From Paenibacillus sp. UNC451MF (GTDB lineage: Bacteria > Bacillota > Bacilli > Paenibacillales > NBRC-103111), in NCBI RefSeq assembly GCF_000686845.1, contig NZ_KK366024.1, forward strand, positions 89,261-153,260: a DNA stretch of 64,000 nucleotides, given 5' to 3'. Positions 7,955-16,136 of the stretch are shown piece after piece; positions within the stretch are counted from its first letter, which is position 1, and the number at the start of each line of letters is the position of its first letter. The notes beneath the pieces are model-generated. The model ran no database searches, was not told where the DNA came from, and saw nothing but the letters and a program-made list of their open reading frames with translations. A program made the position numbers and the translations under genes.

Positions 7955-9688
7955 TTGAACAACAAGTTGAAGAAAACCGCGGCCGTCATGATCATTTCAG
8001 CATCGCTTATGAGTACGGGATATTCGGCTTTTGCAGAAGAGACGACTCCGACAGCCGTTCAAAATCAAGCGGCCATCGTATATCCATTAACCGATCAGCT
8101 TGAAGTTGAAGTGAAAAGCATATTGAACGAGCACGTTTCTGAAGGAACGCGCATCGGTGTTGTGGTCCGTATGAAAAACAATTACACGGATTTTGTAAGA
8201 GTGCCTGATTATGAGCTGCGTGTCAAAACTAGTGAAGGCATTGAATATACACTACAGCCAAGTGCTTCTAATGCCAAAGCTATTCAGTCTAAGGCAAACA
8301 CGGAATTAAGCTATATGGCCGTTATCGACCGTACGGACGATGTGTCATTGTCCGAAGTTAATTGGACCGATGTGGACTACTACGTATATCCTAAGAAACA
8401 AACTTTGGTATTAGCGGTTCCGATTACGGTGCAGCCTTGGCAGGGAAGCGACATGCAGATTACGGATACAGCTGCCGTAAAAAAATGGTCGGACTCCTTT
8501 AAGATTCCGTCATTGATTTCCCCAATCCAATACACGCCAGTTAACATTAATAAGCAGACGACAGACAAAGGCACGGTCTATGTCGTCCAGCTGTTAGCTT
8601 ATAATCCTACTGACAAACGTGAAACCGTACCGGAGTTTTCCATCGATGGGAAAACTGGCGCCAAAGTGTTCTCAGGTAAAAAAGTTGAGGAAGGCTCGGT
8701 TGTCCTTGAGGGCAAAGAAGAGAAATATATTCACTATGCCATTCCTACGGATCAAGACACAGTGCTGTCCAGCTTGAATCTCTTGACAAGTGAGAATTTT
8801 ACGCAAACTCCGGCAGCTGCTGGTGCAGCACCTTCGCAGGTTCAATATAGCGTAGGCCGTCTCAATATCTTGTTGCCTACTCAGACGTTGGGTAATCAAT
8901 ATGAGGCTTATGCTTTAGGCGATGCGATGAAGTTCGATTCGCGCAGCGAGTTCATTCATCCGGATATTCAGGTTTCGGTAGTTGAGTTCCAGATGTATGA
9001 CGATGAAGAAGAAGGTAATAAAAAGGTGACCGCCAAATTCAAGCTGTTTAATAAGAGTGACCGTCCGATTGCAGTTCCTGCATTCGATACGGAGCTCGTC
9101 AGCTCTGAAGGCTACGAGTACAGCGGCAAACGCCAAACAATCACTGACTCGCCAATTCTTCCAAATGCTGGAATTACGGTGAACTATTCGTACTCGCTGC
9201 CTGTATCTGAATCAGGACAAGGTTTGGCACTGAAAGTGGAGGATGCCAAAACGGCAGCACCGTACAAAACAACTATTGGTACGTACAGCATAGCGTTGCA
9301 AACCAATAAAGACAACGATACGAAATTTAACGTGTATCCATTCAAATTCGATATTTCACATTGGGATGTTTCATTCCAGTTCAATTCTCAAACTTTTGAA
9401 TACACGTACAAAGGTAAATTCTTAATGGATATTGAACGTGAGCCGAATGTTCAGGTAGACGCGAATTTCTCGAAGCTGCAATTCGAGCTGTATGATGCAG
9501 CAGGACGTCTGGTTGGAACCAGCTTGAATTCGTTTATCGGCCCTAGCCGATTGGTAACAGGAGAAAACAACATTGCGTTCAAGGGCACTTCGCAGCAATT
9601 TGATTCTCCTCTGACATTGAAGGTGTTTGAAGTATATACTACTGCCACTGGAGATGCGAAGCGTCTTGTTACCGAATTGACTCAATAA
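7955..9688 (+). CDS. Secreted repeat-containing protein linked to the RND pump
   Basis: A 577-residue protein with a signal peptide (residues 1-27, ending SAFA). TTG at 7955 is the start, with AGGAGG eight bases upstream. The mature protein is beta-rich and carries three diverged copies of one module, beginning near residues 74 (NNYTDFVRVP), 216 (NPTDKRETVP) and 365 (NKSDRPIAVP). Each has the pattern N-x-[TS]-D, five to six residues, V-P, then a K/S-T/S-x-G turn. This looks like an immunoglobulin-like fold; no family name is offered. It lies 26 bases after the adaptor gene and before a terminator, so it is the last gene of the pump operon. It could be an extracytoplasmic partner of the pump or an envelope protein co-regulated with it. 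Confidence 0.75.
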   Translation: MNNKLKKTAAVMIISASLMSTGYSAFAEETTPTAVQNQAAIVYPLTDQLEVEVKSILNEHVSEGTRIGVVVRMKNNYTDFVRVPDYELRVKTSEGIEYTLQPSASNAKAIQSKANTELSYMAVIDRTDDVSLSEVNWTDVDYYVYPKKQTLVLAVPITVQPWQGSDMQITDTAAVKKWSDSFKIPSLISPIQYTPVNINKQTTDKGTVYVVQLLAYNPTDKRETVPEFSIDGKTGAKVFSGKKVEEGSVVLEGKEEKYIHYAIPTDQDTVLSSLNLLTSENFTQTPAAAGAAPSQVQYSVGRLNILLPTQTLGNQYEAYALGDAMKFDSRSEFIHPDIQVSVVEFQMYDDEEEGNKKVTAKFKLFNKSDRPIAVPAFDTELVSSEGYEYSGKRQTITDSPILPNAGITVNYSYSLPVSESGQGLALKVEDAKTAAPYKTTIGTYSIALQTNKDNDTKFNVYPFKFDISHWDVSFQFNSQTFEYTYKGKFLMDIEREPNVQVDANFSKLQFELYDAAGRLVGTSLNSFIGPSRLVTGENNIAFKGTSQQFDSPLTLKVFEVYTTATGDAKRLVTELTQ

Positions 9689-9706
9689 GCTGTGAGAATA
9701 AATAAG

Positions 9707-9743
9707 AAAGCCAAGGGAAGATTTTCTTCTCTTGGCTTTTTTC
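9707..9743 (+). terminator. Terminator of the RND pump operon
   Basis: AAAGCCAAGGGAAGA at 9707-9721 pairs with TCTTCTCTTGGCTTT at 9725-9739, with one G-U pair, a 3-base loop and a following T run. Confidence 0.9.
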
Positions 9744-9845
9744 GTTCAACGTTAACTTTGAGAACCTTGTTTATCTGAAAAGATGGATCTCGACTCGCTT
9801 AATCGCGGAACATAGGACATTTTCATAGGAGTGTCCTGATTTCTA

Positions 9846-10008
9846 GTGCTGCATGCTTATGAAGAGCACAAGATAGCGCCTTCGGGAATTGAGGACAAGC
9901 AGTCGAAAAGATTGATTGGAACTGTAGGCTTTGTTAACTGGAATGTGGTTCGCTCTCGTGCTGAGATTGGCTATGTGTTGTCTCGTCACTTTTGGAAGCA
10001 AGGCATTA
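9846..10008 (+). pseudogene. Remnant of a GNAT acetyltransferase (RimJ/RimL type)
   Basis: About 54 codons read as the middle of a GNAT domain: GIEDKQSKRLIGTVGF, then SRAEIGYVLSR and FWKQGI, the typical strands 2-4 of RimJ/RimL-like enzymes. The acetyl-CoA loop (usually R/Q-x-x-G-x-G/A) is missing, a stop codon lies just upstream in frame, and similarity ends at about 10008. The remaining frame is unrelated sequence antisense to the 55-codon gene at 10014-10181. This is a truncated, non-functional remnant, probably left by a deletion. The terminator at 10251-10278 may be what is left of its 3' end. Confidence 0.6.
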
Positions 10009-10013
10009 GAGAC

Positions 10014-10181
10014 TTATTTATCGTACAGACGTATCGGTTTTTCGATTTCGGCATAATTTTCGTTAATGTCTCTCGTTATGGAATCCAGAATATGCAGTGC
10101 CTCTTTTTGTTTATCTTCGTCCTGAATGGAGCGTAGTAAGGTTTGCAAATATTCGATTCTGGTTTTGGTTACAAATCTCAT
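10014..10181 (-). CDS. Small hypothetical protein, 55 residues
   Basis: An ATG at 10181 (reverse strand) is preceded by AAGGAGA with seven bases spacing. The frame runs 55 codons to TAA at 10014. The product begins MRFVTKTRIEYLQTLLRS and is charged and helical, with no signal or membrane segment and little cysteine or glycine. No family was recognised. It may be a small helical regulatory or structural protein. Its stop codon is only six bases from the point where the acetyltransferase remnant ends. The good RBS and biased amino-acid content make it likely to be real. Confidence 0.6.
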   Translation of the reverse strand: MRFVTKTRIEYLQTLLRSIQDEDKQKEALHILDSITRDINENYAEIEKPIRLYDK

Positions 10182-10250
10182 GTCAAGGTCTCCTTAGTTC
10201 GAATATTTGGTTACAGAGGTATCATATCATTCGAGTTGATCTATCATTTT

Positions 10251-10278
10251 AGGCCGGTCCAATAGGACCGGTCTTTTT
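10251..10278 (+). terminator. Isolated rightward terminator
   Basis: AGGCCGGTCC at 10251-10260 pairs with GGACCGGTCT at 10265-10274 (one G-U), with a 4-base loop and five Ts. No intact rightward gene ends here, so it probably belonged to the decayed acetyltransferase gene. Confidence 0.8.
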
Positions 10279-10361
10279 GCTATATAAGAAAGCAAAGTAC
10301 TTGAATGGAGACAAACCGAATAAATTAATGAATAGGCAGGTGTTGGAAAGAGAGGTGTCGG

Positions 10362-11135
10362 ATGAAAGCTAAACTGATTGTTGGTCTTCCTGCATTTAAC
10401 GAAGGCAGCGTGCTGCCAATTCTGCTTTTGAAGCTGGAATCGTTGCGGGCTAGGTTAAATGACCCCTTACATATCATAGTCGTAGATGATGGAAGCACGG
10501 ACGACACGGCTGCTATTTTGAGGGAATACGCAGCTATTATCCCGGATATGAGGGTCCTTACCCATTCCAATAATCGGGGATTGGGAGAGGCCATGAATAC
10601 CTTGTTTGACCATATAGCTACCCATTATGACTATGATGATATTCTCGTCACTTTAGACGCCGACAATACCCATAATCCCTCCATTATTCCATATTTAATT
10701 GCAAAGCTGAGGCAGGATGAGCTCGACATGGTCGTTGCCTCCCGATATGCAGACGGTGGAAAAGAACTGGGATTGGCTTGGTATAGAAAACTGTTTAGCC
10801 GCGGGGCACGATGGTTTTTTAAGCTGTTTTTTCCTATTGCCAATGTGAACGATTATTCAAGCGGTTTCAGATGTTACCAGGTAGGCTTCCTCCTTAAAGC
10901 GATGACCTATTATAACGGTAGAATGATTACGAGCAGCGGGTTCGAGTGTATGGCTGAGATTATGGCTAGGTTTAGCCAAATGGGGGTACGGGCAGGTGAA
11001 TTCCCGCTTATTCTCGAATACCACCTTAAAGAAAGCAAAAGCAAAATGAAAATTTGGAGAACCGTAATCGGTTACTTTAGGCTGCTGAAAAAAGTGAAGT
11101 TTGATAAAAAATGGAGCAAGGAACACGCTTTATGA
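10362..11135 (+). CDS. GT2 glycosyltransferase, dolichol/undecaprenyl-phosphate sugar synthase type
   Basis: The 257-residue protein has the GT-A nucleotide-sugar binding fold of family 2. LPAFNEG at residues 9-15 and VVDDGSTDDT at about 44-53 are the first motifs, and LDADNTHNP near residue 100 carries the metal-binding DxD. The YSSGFRCY motif that follows is typical of the DPM1/polyprenyl-phosphate mannose or glucose synthase branch. No membrane helices follow the catalytic domain, so it is a soluble or peripheral form. Its TGA overlaps the ATG of the next gene (ATGA), so the two are translationally coupled. It probably makes a lipid-phosphate sugar on the cytoplasmic face; the sugar is unknown. 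Confidence 0.85.
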   Translation: MKAKLIVGLPAFNEGSVLPILLLKLESLRARLNDPLHIIVVDDGSTDDTAAILREYAAIIPDMRVLTHSNNRGLGEAMNTLFDHIATHYDYDDILVTLDADNTHNPSIIPYLIAKLRQDELDMVVASRYADGGKELGLAWYRKLFSRGARWFFKLFFPIANVNDYSSGFRCYQVGFLLKAMTYYNGRMITSSGFECMAEIMARFSQMGVRAGEFPLILEYHLKESKSKMKIWRTVIGYFRLLKKVKFDKKWSKEHAL

Positions 11136-11494
11136 AGACAATTTGGCTTATTCTTATTTCTGTCGTCTTGGGGTCGCTGGGCCAGGTTATTTTAAAGCTT
11201 GGCTCCAACAAATTAGGGACAATCCCTCTTGAATTGACCACGGTTGCTTCTAGTATGTTACGGTTACTTAAAACTCCGGAAATAATAATCGGATTGATAT
11301 TATTTGGATCGAGTTTTTTACTGTGGATCAAAGTCCTAACCAGATCGGAATTAAGCTACGCCTATCCAATGGTCAGTATTGGCTACATCAATGTTGTGAT
11401 TCTTTCTTACTTCTTTTTGAATGAATCCTTCAATTGGAACAAATTAATAGGTATAGCTATAATCGTTGCAGGTGTATGGATTATTAATAAGTAG
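11132..11494 (+). CDS. SMR/EamA-like four-helix membrane protein, candidate sugar-lipid flippase
   Basis: A 120-residue protein with four hydrophobic helices. It starts at the ATG that overlaps the TGA of the GT2 gene; AAGGAA lies upstream inside that gene. GQVILKLGSNK in helix 1, TRSELSYAYPMVSIGY in the middle and a final GVWIINK resemble the ArnE/ArnF and EmrE-like small transporters. Placed between a polyprenyl-phosphate sugar synthase and a GT39-type transferase, the likely role is moving the lipid-linked sugar across the membrane, probably as a dimer. A drug-export role is possible but less consistent with the neighbours. Confidence 0.75.
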   Translation: MKTIWLILISVVLGSLGQVILKLGSNKLGTIPLELTTVASSMLRLLKTPEIIIGLILFGSSFLLWIKVLTRSELSYAYPMVSIGYINVVILSYFFLNESFNWNKLIGIAIIVAGVWIINK

Positions 11495-11501
11495 GGTGGG
11501 G

Positions 11502-12938
11502 GTGACTGAGCATATTTTGATCATGAAGACTTATCATAAAGGGTATGTTATTCTTCTCATTCTTATATTGATTGCTGCCCTACGAGTGCCGTCTTTAGCG
11601 AATTCCCCTTATGAATACGATTCCTGGAGGCAATCTGACACAGAATCTATAGCGATTAATTTTCTGGAAAACCGCTTTAACCTGATGTATCCGCAGTTGA
11701 ACTACGATGGTCCTATGCCGAATTATGTGCAGTTGGAGTTTCAAATTACGACTTGGATCATTGCAGTAATGTACAACCTGTTCGGCTACCATTATGAACT
11801 AGCGAGAATGGTACCTTTAAGCTTCTTTATTGGCTCGGCTTACTTTCTGTATCTTATTGCCAAACGGTTTTATCAAATGCCGACCGCTTGGATAGCGACT
11901 CTAATGTACGGAATTTTACCCCTTCATATTCTGTATTCGAGAGCCATTATGCCTGAATCGACAGCTTTATTCTTCATGGTCGGAGCTTTCTACTTGTTTG
12001 TTCGATGGATGGATCAACAGCGGTTTTGGATACTTTTTGCAGCAGGTTGTTTCACGGCTCTTGCCATTTCGCAAAAAATCCCAGCTGTATTCGTGGGTAT
12101 TCCTATGATTTGGATGGCTGTGAAGGAATATGGGCTCCGTTGCATTGTAAAGTGGGAGCTGTGGCTGTTTGCCCTCATTTCGCTGCTGCCTCCTTATTTA
12201 TATTTCCAATGGCTAAGTACGATTGCCGAGTTTCCGTTCGTTACGGGCATTGCGACCAAGCACATCATTCCCAGCTTATTTACTAGCATTGCTTCCACAG
12301 AGGCACTGCAATTTTTTGTGGTACAACTTCCCAAAGCGTTTACATGGTACGGAATCGTTTTATTTATAATAGGGTTGGTTACCATCCATTGGAAAAAGGA
12401 GTATCCGATCGGAGTATGGGCTATAGCGATGGTAGTGGAATTGATCACGATCGTGGCTACGATTAAGTTTGATTATTATTTAATATTGATCGGACCGTTG
12501 GTCGCATTGCTTGGTGCTGTAACGTTAGGGTCCTTTTGGAGCAAGCTTCCCGGTAAGTTGGCTGCGGTTATTGTTATCGTCTTAATCAGCATACAGAGCT
12601 ATCAACTGGCCTCCCCACTGCTGAGAGAACAGCATACTGTTCTGCTTAGACAAGCCGAGGTTGTTCAGGCTTATACGTTAAATAACGACTTGATTGTTGT
12701 TGGAACGGACGACCCGTCCTTACTAAATGCCAGCCATCGAAAAGGTTGGAGAGTGGGGAATACGATACCAAAGGATACGATTGCAGAGCTCCAATATTTT
12801 GTGAAAATGGGGGCTAAGTACTTCGTACCGTTACAAGGACATATCGATGGGGACGATGGAAGCTTGCAGAATTATTTAAACGAACGGTATACATTAATTG
12901 ACATTAAAGGCGGTTATTCTATTTATAAGCTTCAATAA
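11502..12938 (+). CDS. GT39-like membrane glycosyltransferase (PMT/ArnT superfamily)
   Basis: The protein has about 478 residues and 10-12 hydrophobic helices. After helix 1 comes a loop with YDSWRQSDTESIA and then an MYPQ/PNYV segment; the acidic residue in this first outer loop is the expected catalytic base of GT-C enzymes such as PMT and ArnT. GTG 11502 follows GGGTGGGG closely; ATG 11523 is an alternative with a poor RBS. It would transfer a sugar from a lipid-phosphate carrier to an acceptor outside the cell. It is third in the GT2-SMR-GT39 group and is followed by a terminator. The acceptor (wall polymer, protein or lipid) is unknown. Confidence 0.8.
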   Translation: MTEHILIMKTYHKGYVILLILILIAALRVPSLANSPYEYDSWRQSDTESIAINFLENRFNLMYPQLNYDGPMPNYVQLEFQITTWIIAVMYNLFGYHYELARMVPLSFFIGSAYFLYLIAKRFYQMPTAWIATLMYGILPLHILYSRAIMPESTALFFMVGAFYLFVRWMDQQRFWILFAAGCFTALAISQKIPAVFVGIPMIWMAVKEYGLRCIVKWELWLFALISLLPPYLYFQWLSTIAEFPFVTGIATKHIIPSLFTSIASTEALQFFVVQLPKAFTWYGIVLFIIGLVTIHWKKEYPIGVWAIAMVVELITIVATIKFDYYLILIGPLVALLGAVTLGSFWSKLPGKLAAVIVIVLISIQSYQLASPLLREQHTVLLRQAEVVQAYTLNNDLIVVGTDDPSLLNASHRKGWRVGNTIPKDTIAELQYFVKMGAKYFVPLQGHIDGDDGSLQNYLNERYTLIDIKGGYSIYKLQ

Positions 12939-12947
12939 GAAGTGAAG

Positions 12948-12983
12948 AGGCTCTGATCGCTTTTCTTAGCGAAGAGCCTTTTT
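12948..12983 (+). terminator. Terminator of the glycosylation module
   Basis: AGGCTCT at 12948-12954 pairs with AGAGCCT at 12973-12979, with additional inner GATCGC/GCGA pairing and five Ts. The convergent GH42 gene ends 20 bases further on. Confidence 0.8.
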
Positions 12984-13002
12984 GTTATTAACGAAATTAC
13001 TG

Positions 13003-15033
13003 CTACAAGCTGACCCTGATGGATTCATCTAAAACCTGCATCTTACCAGCATCAGTTAGTATCCTTACTTGATAAGGTTGTAGGGTGAAGTTTTGTGACA
13101 GGTGTTCCCCGTTCCATATATCGGTCAGGTCAGATGGAAGGGTTATCTCGGCAGACTCGTGGCGGTTATTAATAACAAACGTATAGCTTGCTCCACAGGC
13201 ACTCTGTCTCATAGAGACCTCAACTCCTGTTGGAGGCACTGCGTTAAGTAGGGGGGACATTCCAATTTGTTGACAAAGCAACGAAATGAAGTCCCTATAA
13301 AAGCGTTCCTCGGCAAAGGTAGCGACAAACCATACATGACCTTCTCCTATAGATTGCTTGGTTATGGTGGGAGAGCCTTCAAACCAATGATCTATAAAAG
13401 TACCTAATACTTGCGCGCTGTCCATTTGAATGATCTCTAAAAATAAGCTTCCTTGATATTGTTCTCCGTTCCATTGAAAGGTGACGGGACTAAGTGGATT
13501 GGAAGTAACCGTCTCCAATGTCCTTGATCCAAGCAGCTTAATCATTTCTGGATGAAGCCGATTGGGGTAATAGCATGCATCAGCGTTCTTAATTCCGCTC
13601 ATAGGATGGAACAGGATAATACCCCCGGCTTCTGCATAAAGCTTCAACTTCATTACCAGCTCATCATCCACGATAGGAAGCATTGGGACAAGGAGCAGCT
13701 TATAGCTGGAAAAATCCCCATTTATTCCTACGGCATCACAGTTATACCCGAGCGCTCTCACCGTACGATAGAGCATATTAATTTGTTTCTCATACAACCG
13801 TTTATCGCCGGTCCAAGGGGAATCGCATTCGATGTGCCAGCGGCTCTGGAAATCATACAATACGGCTATGTCGCTAATAATCAAGGAGCCCTCAATTTGT
13901 AGAGCGACTCTACGTAGCTGTTTGCCGATTCTGCCACACTCATCGTACATACGGGTTGGTTTGCCATCAAAATCGGTGATTGCTCCGTGGTTTTGTTCGC
14001 TGCCGAACGGGAAGCGTTTCCAAGGAAAGTAGAAAACACCGTCCGCACCGTTGGCAATCGTATGCAGCGTTAACCGTTCCAATTCACCTGGAGCAGGTGT
14101 GTTATTCGCAGCCCCAATGATGGAATGTCCTTCGTTACGAAGTTCGTAAACGTGAAACGGAGCCTTCTTAAAGCTGCGGTTGGCAGCCAAGCCGAAGGCG
14201 AGTGTATCGCAATTTTCCCCATAAGGAGGGTAGTAATTAGTTCCAGTAATATCCAGATATCGGGCCATTTTGTAGTAGTCGGTTCGTTTGCTCCAATACA
14301 TTTGGTTATTCGTCGTTATATAAGGTCCATGCTCAGGGAGGTGGGGACGAATTGCATCGGACAGCAATGTAACAGTATCAATACTGCAATCGCTGCGGAA
14401 TTCGCGCCATGCTTGAAGGAAACCAGGATTGTAATCCGCCTTGGTGATGCGCGGTGTCGGTATTTGTCCGAAATGGTCATACTCCATTGACCAGAATACG
14501 GTTCCCCAAGCTTCATTCAGCACATCAATCTGATTGTATTTTGAGGACAGCCATTGCTGCCACTTAACCTTGCACACTAAGCAATGGCAATCGGGCTCAT
14601 CGCCAATCTCATTATCCAGATGCCATCCGATCACATGAGGGTTTGATCCATACCTGGATGCAAGAGCGGCTGCAAGTGATGCTGATTTTTCGCGGAGCAG
14701 AGCATGATTAATGCAAAAGGTATAGCGGCTGGCATATTCCAGACGGTGTCCTTCATTCGTGACGATCAGCAGGTCAGGAGCCCTCTCAACAAGCCATGCC
14801 GGAACGGTGCGCATAGGAGGACAAAGTACACTTCGAATGCCATATTGGCCAGCAAGCTCAATGAAACGGTCAAGCCAATGGAATTCATAATCCCCCTCAA
14901 CGGGTTCAAATCGTTTCCAGGCGAACTCTCCGATTCGTAGTGCATTAAGACCTGCTTGCTGCATCAAGCTTAAATCTTCTTCCCAACGGTTTGGCTCTCT
15001 GTGCTCGGGATAGTAACAAGAACCATATAACAT
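13003..15033 (-). CDS. Beta-galactosidase, glycoside hydrolase family 42
   Basis: The 676-residue protein has no signal peptide, so it is cytoplasmic. The TIM-barrel domain contains the acid/base glutamate in HLDNE (E142) and a nucleophile candidate in VYELRNEGH. Four cysteines (C107, C149, C151, C154; DCHCLVC) form the structural zinc site seen in many GH42 enzymes. A trimerisation domain (LLVPMLPIVDDE) and a small C-terminal beta domain follow. AGGAGG lies 11 bases before the ATG. It is divergent from an AraC gene and next to an ABC sugar importer and a sulfatase, so it should cleave galactosides imported by that system. Confidence 0.93.
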   Translation of the reverse strand: MLYGSCYYPEHREPNRWEEDLSLMQQAGLNALRIGEFAWKRFEPVEGDYEFHWLDRFIELAGQYGIRSVLCPPMRTVPAWLVERAPDLLIVTNEGHRLEYASRYTFCINHALLREKSASLAAALASRYGSNPHVIGWHLDNEIGDEPDCHCLVCKVKWQQWLSSKYNQIDVLNEAWGTVFWSMEYDHFGQIPTPRITKADYNPGFLQAWREFRSDCSIDTVTLLSDAIRPHLPEHGPYITTNNQMYWSKRTDYYKMARYLDITGTNYYPPYGENCDTLAFGLAANRSFKKAPFHVYELRNEGHSIIGAANNTPAPGELERLTLHTIANGADGVFYFPWKRFPFGSEQNHGAITDFDGKPTRMYDECGRIGKQLRRVALQIEGSLIISDIAVLYDFQSRWHIECDSPWTGDKRLYEKQINMLYRTVRALGYNCDAVGINGDFSSYKLLLVPMLPIVDDELVMKLKLYAEAGGIILFHPMSGIKNADACYYPNRLHPEMIKLLGSRTLETVTSNPLSPVTFQWNGEQYQGSLFLEIIQMDSAQVLGTFIDHWFEGSPTITKQSIGEGHVWFVATFAEERFYRDFISLLCQQIGMSPLLNAVPPTGVEVSMRQSACGASYTFVINNRHESAEITLPSDLTDIWNGEHLSQNFTLQPYQVRILTDAGKMQVLDESIRVSL

Positions 15034-15155
15034 TTTGAATGTATCCTCCTATGTGGTTGTCAAATAACACTGTAAATATTATAATAATAGCAGGAAATTA
15101 AATATCGTATTTTTTGAAACTGTATATAACAAATTGAATCTGAATGGAGTTGTGA

Positions 15156-16016
15156 TTGAGGATGGACGTTCGTATCATTCGGTTATTTCGTCCGCCTGTT
15201 GTTCCAATGCCTCTCTATGTACATACGGTAGGCTACAATAAACAAAATCCAATGGCACGGCCTGAGGGTTTTTCAACGCATCAGCTGTTGTTTGCAAGAA
15301 GCGGTCAAGGCTATGTTCGATTACCTGGACAGGAGGGGTTCCATTTCGGCCCTATGGAGTACATGCTGCTGCCTGCTGAGCTTCCTCATGAATATTATTC
15401 TGTATCCGCCGAACCGTGGGAGGTTGGATACATATCGTTCCACGGCTCTAAGGTAGAGCCACTCGTAGAGCACTTTAGTCTTGAGCCATGCAAGCTGCGC
15501 AAGATTCTCGATGTAGAAGCCATATGGAATGTTCTTGATGAACTGTGGGAGCTAGCGGATGCTAACAAGGAAGGTGCTGAATGGGAAGCGGCACGTATTA
15601 TGTATGGCTTTTTGCTCGATTTAAATGGGATGCAGTATAACGAAGATCCGATGAATCCAGAGCCAGCGACTTACTTAAGCGAGGATATGGCACAAGAAGT
15701 CGTCCAGCATGCGGCTCATTACTTGAATGAGCATTATAACGAGAATATATCGTTATCCAATGTGGCTTCCTCTCTCGGGTATACCCACCAGTATTTGAAC
15801 CGATTGTTTCACAGAGAGTATGGCGTGAGTATGCTGCAGTATGTGCAAAAGCTTCGTTTGGATAGAGCTATCGGTCTCATGAGCACGAAAGACAACATTA
15901 CTGTTAAAGACATAGCGAGCTACGTGGGGATGGAAACCAACTATTTCATTCGCATGTTTCGCAAAGCTACCGGCATGACGCCTGACCAATATAGAAAAAC
16001 AAACGTGCTGTCTTGA
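15156..16016 (+). CDS. AraC family regulator of the galactoside locus
   Basis: The 286-residue protein has an N-terminal cupin sugar-sensing domain (residues 35-100, SGQGYVRLPGQ to LPAELPHEYY). Two C-terminal helix-turn-helix motifs lie at about 200-285 (LSNVASSLGYTHQYLNRLF and VKDIASYVGMETNYFIRMF, then GMTPDQYRK). The start is TTG at 15156, six bases after GGAG; an ATG two codons later is the alternative. It is divergent from the GH42 gene, from which it is separated by a 122-base AT-rich promoter region. The arrangement makes it the probable local activator, responding to a sugar. Confidence 0.85.
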   Translation: MRMDVRIIRLFRPPVVPMPLYVHTVGYNKQNPMARPEGFSTHQLLFARSGQGYVRLPGQEGFHFGPMEYMLLPAELPHEYYSVSAEPWEVGYISFHGSKVEPLVEHFSLEPCKLRKILDVEAIWNVLDELWELADANKEGAEWEAARIMYGFLLDLNGMQYNEDPMNPEPATYLSEDMAQEVVQHAAHYLNEHYNENISLSNVASSLGYTHQYLNRLFHREYGVSMLQYVQKLRLDRAIGLMSTKDNITVKDIASYVGMETNYFIRMFRKATGMTPDQYRKTNVLS

Positions 16017-16055
16017 ATGGATTGCAGTTAAACGAAAATAAGTAACGAAGCATAG

Positions 16056-16099
16056 ATGCTCCCGGTTTGTAACCCCTACAGAATCGGAGGCATTTTTTT
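16056..16099 (+). terminator. Terminator between the two AraC genes
   Basis: ATGCTCCCGGTT at 16056-16067 pairs imperfectly with AATCGGAGGCAT at 16082-16093, followed by seven Ts. The two regulator genes therefore appear to be separate units. Confidence 0.65.
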
Positions 16100-16136
16100 A
16101 TCTTGTATATCTTATTTACACAAGGAGGTTGGTTCC

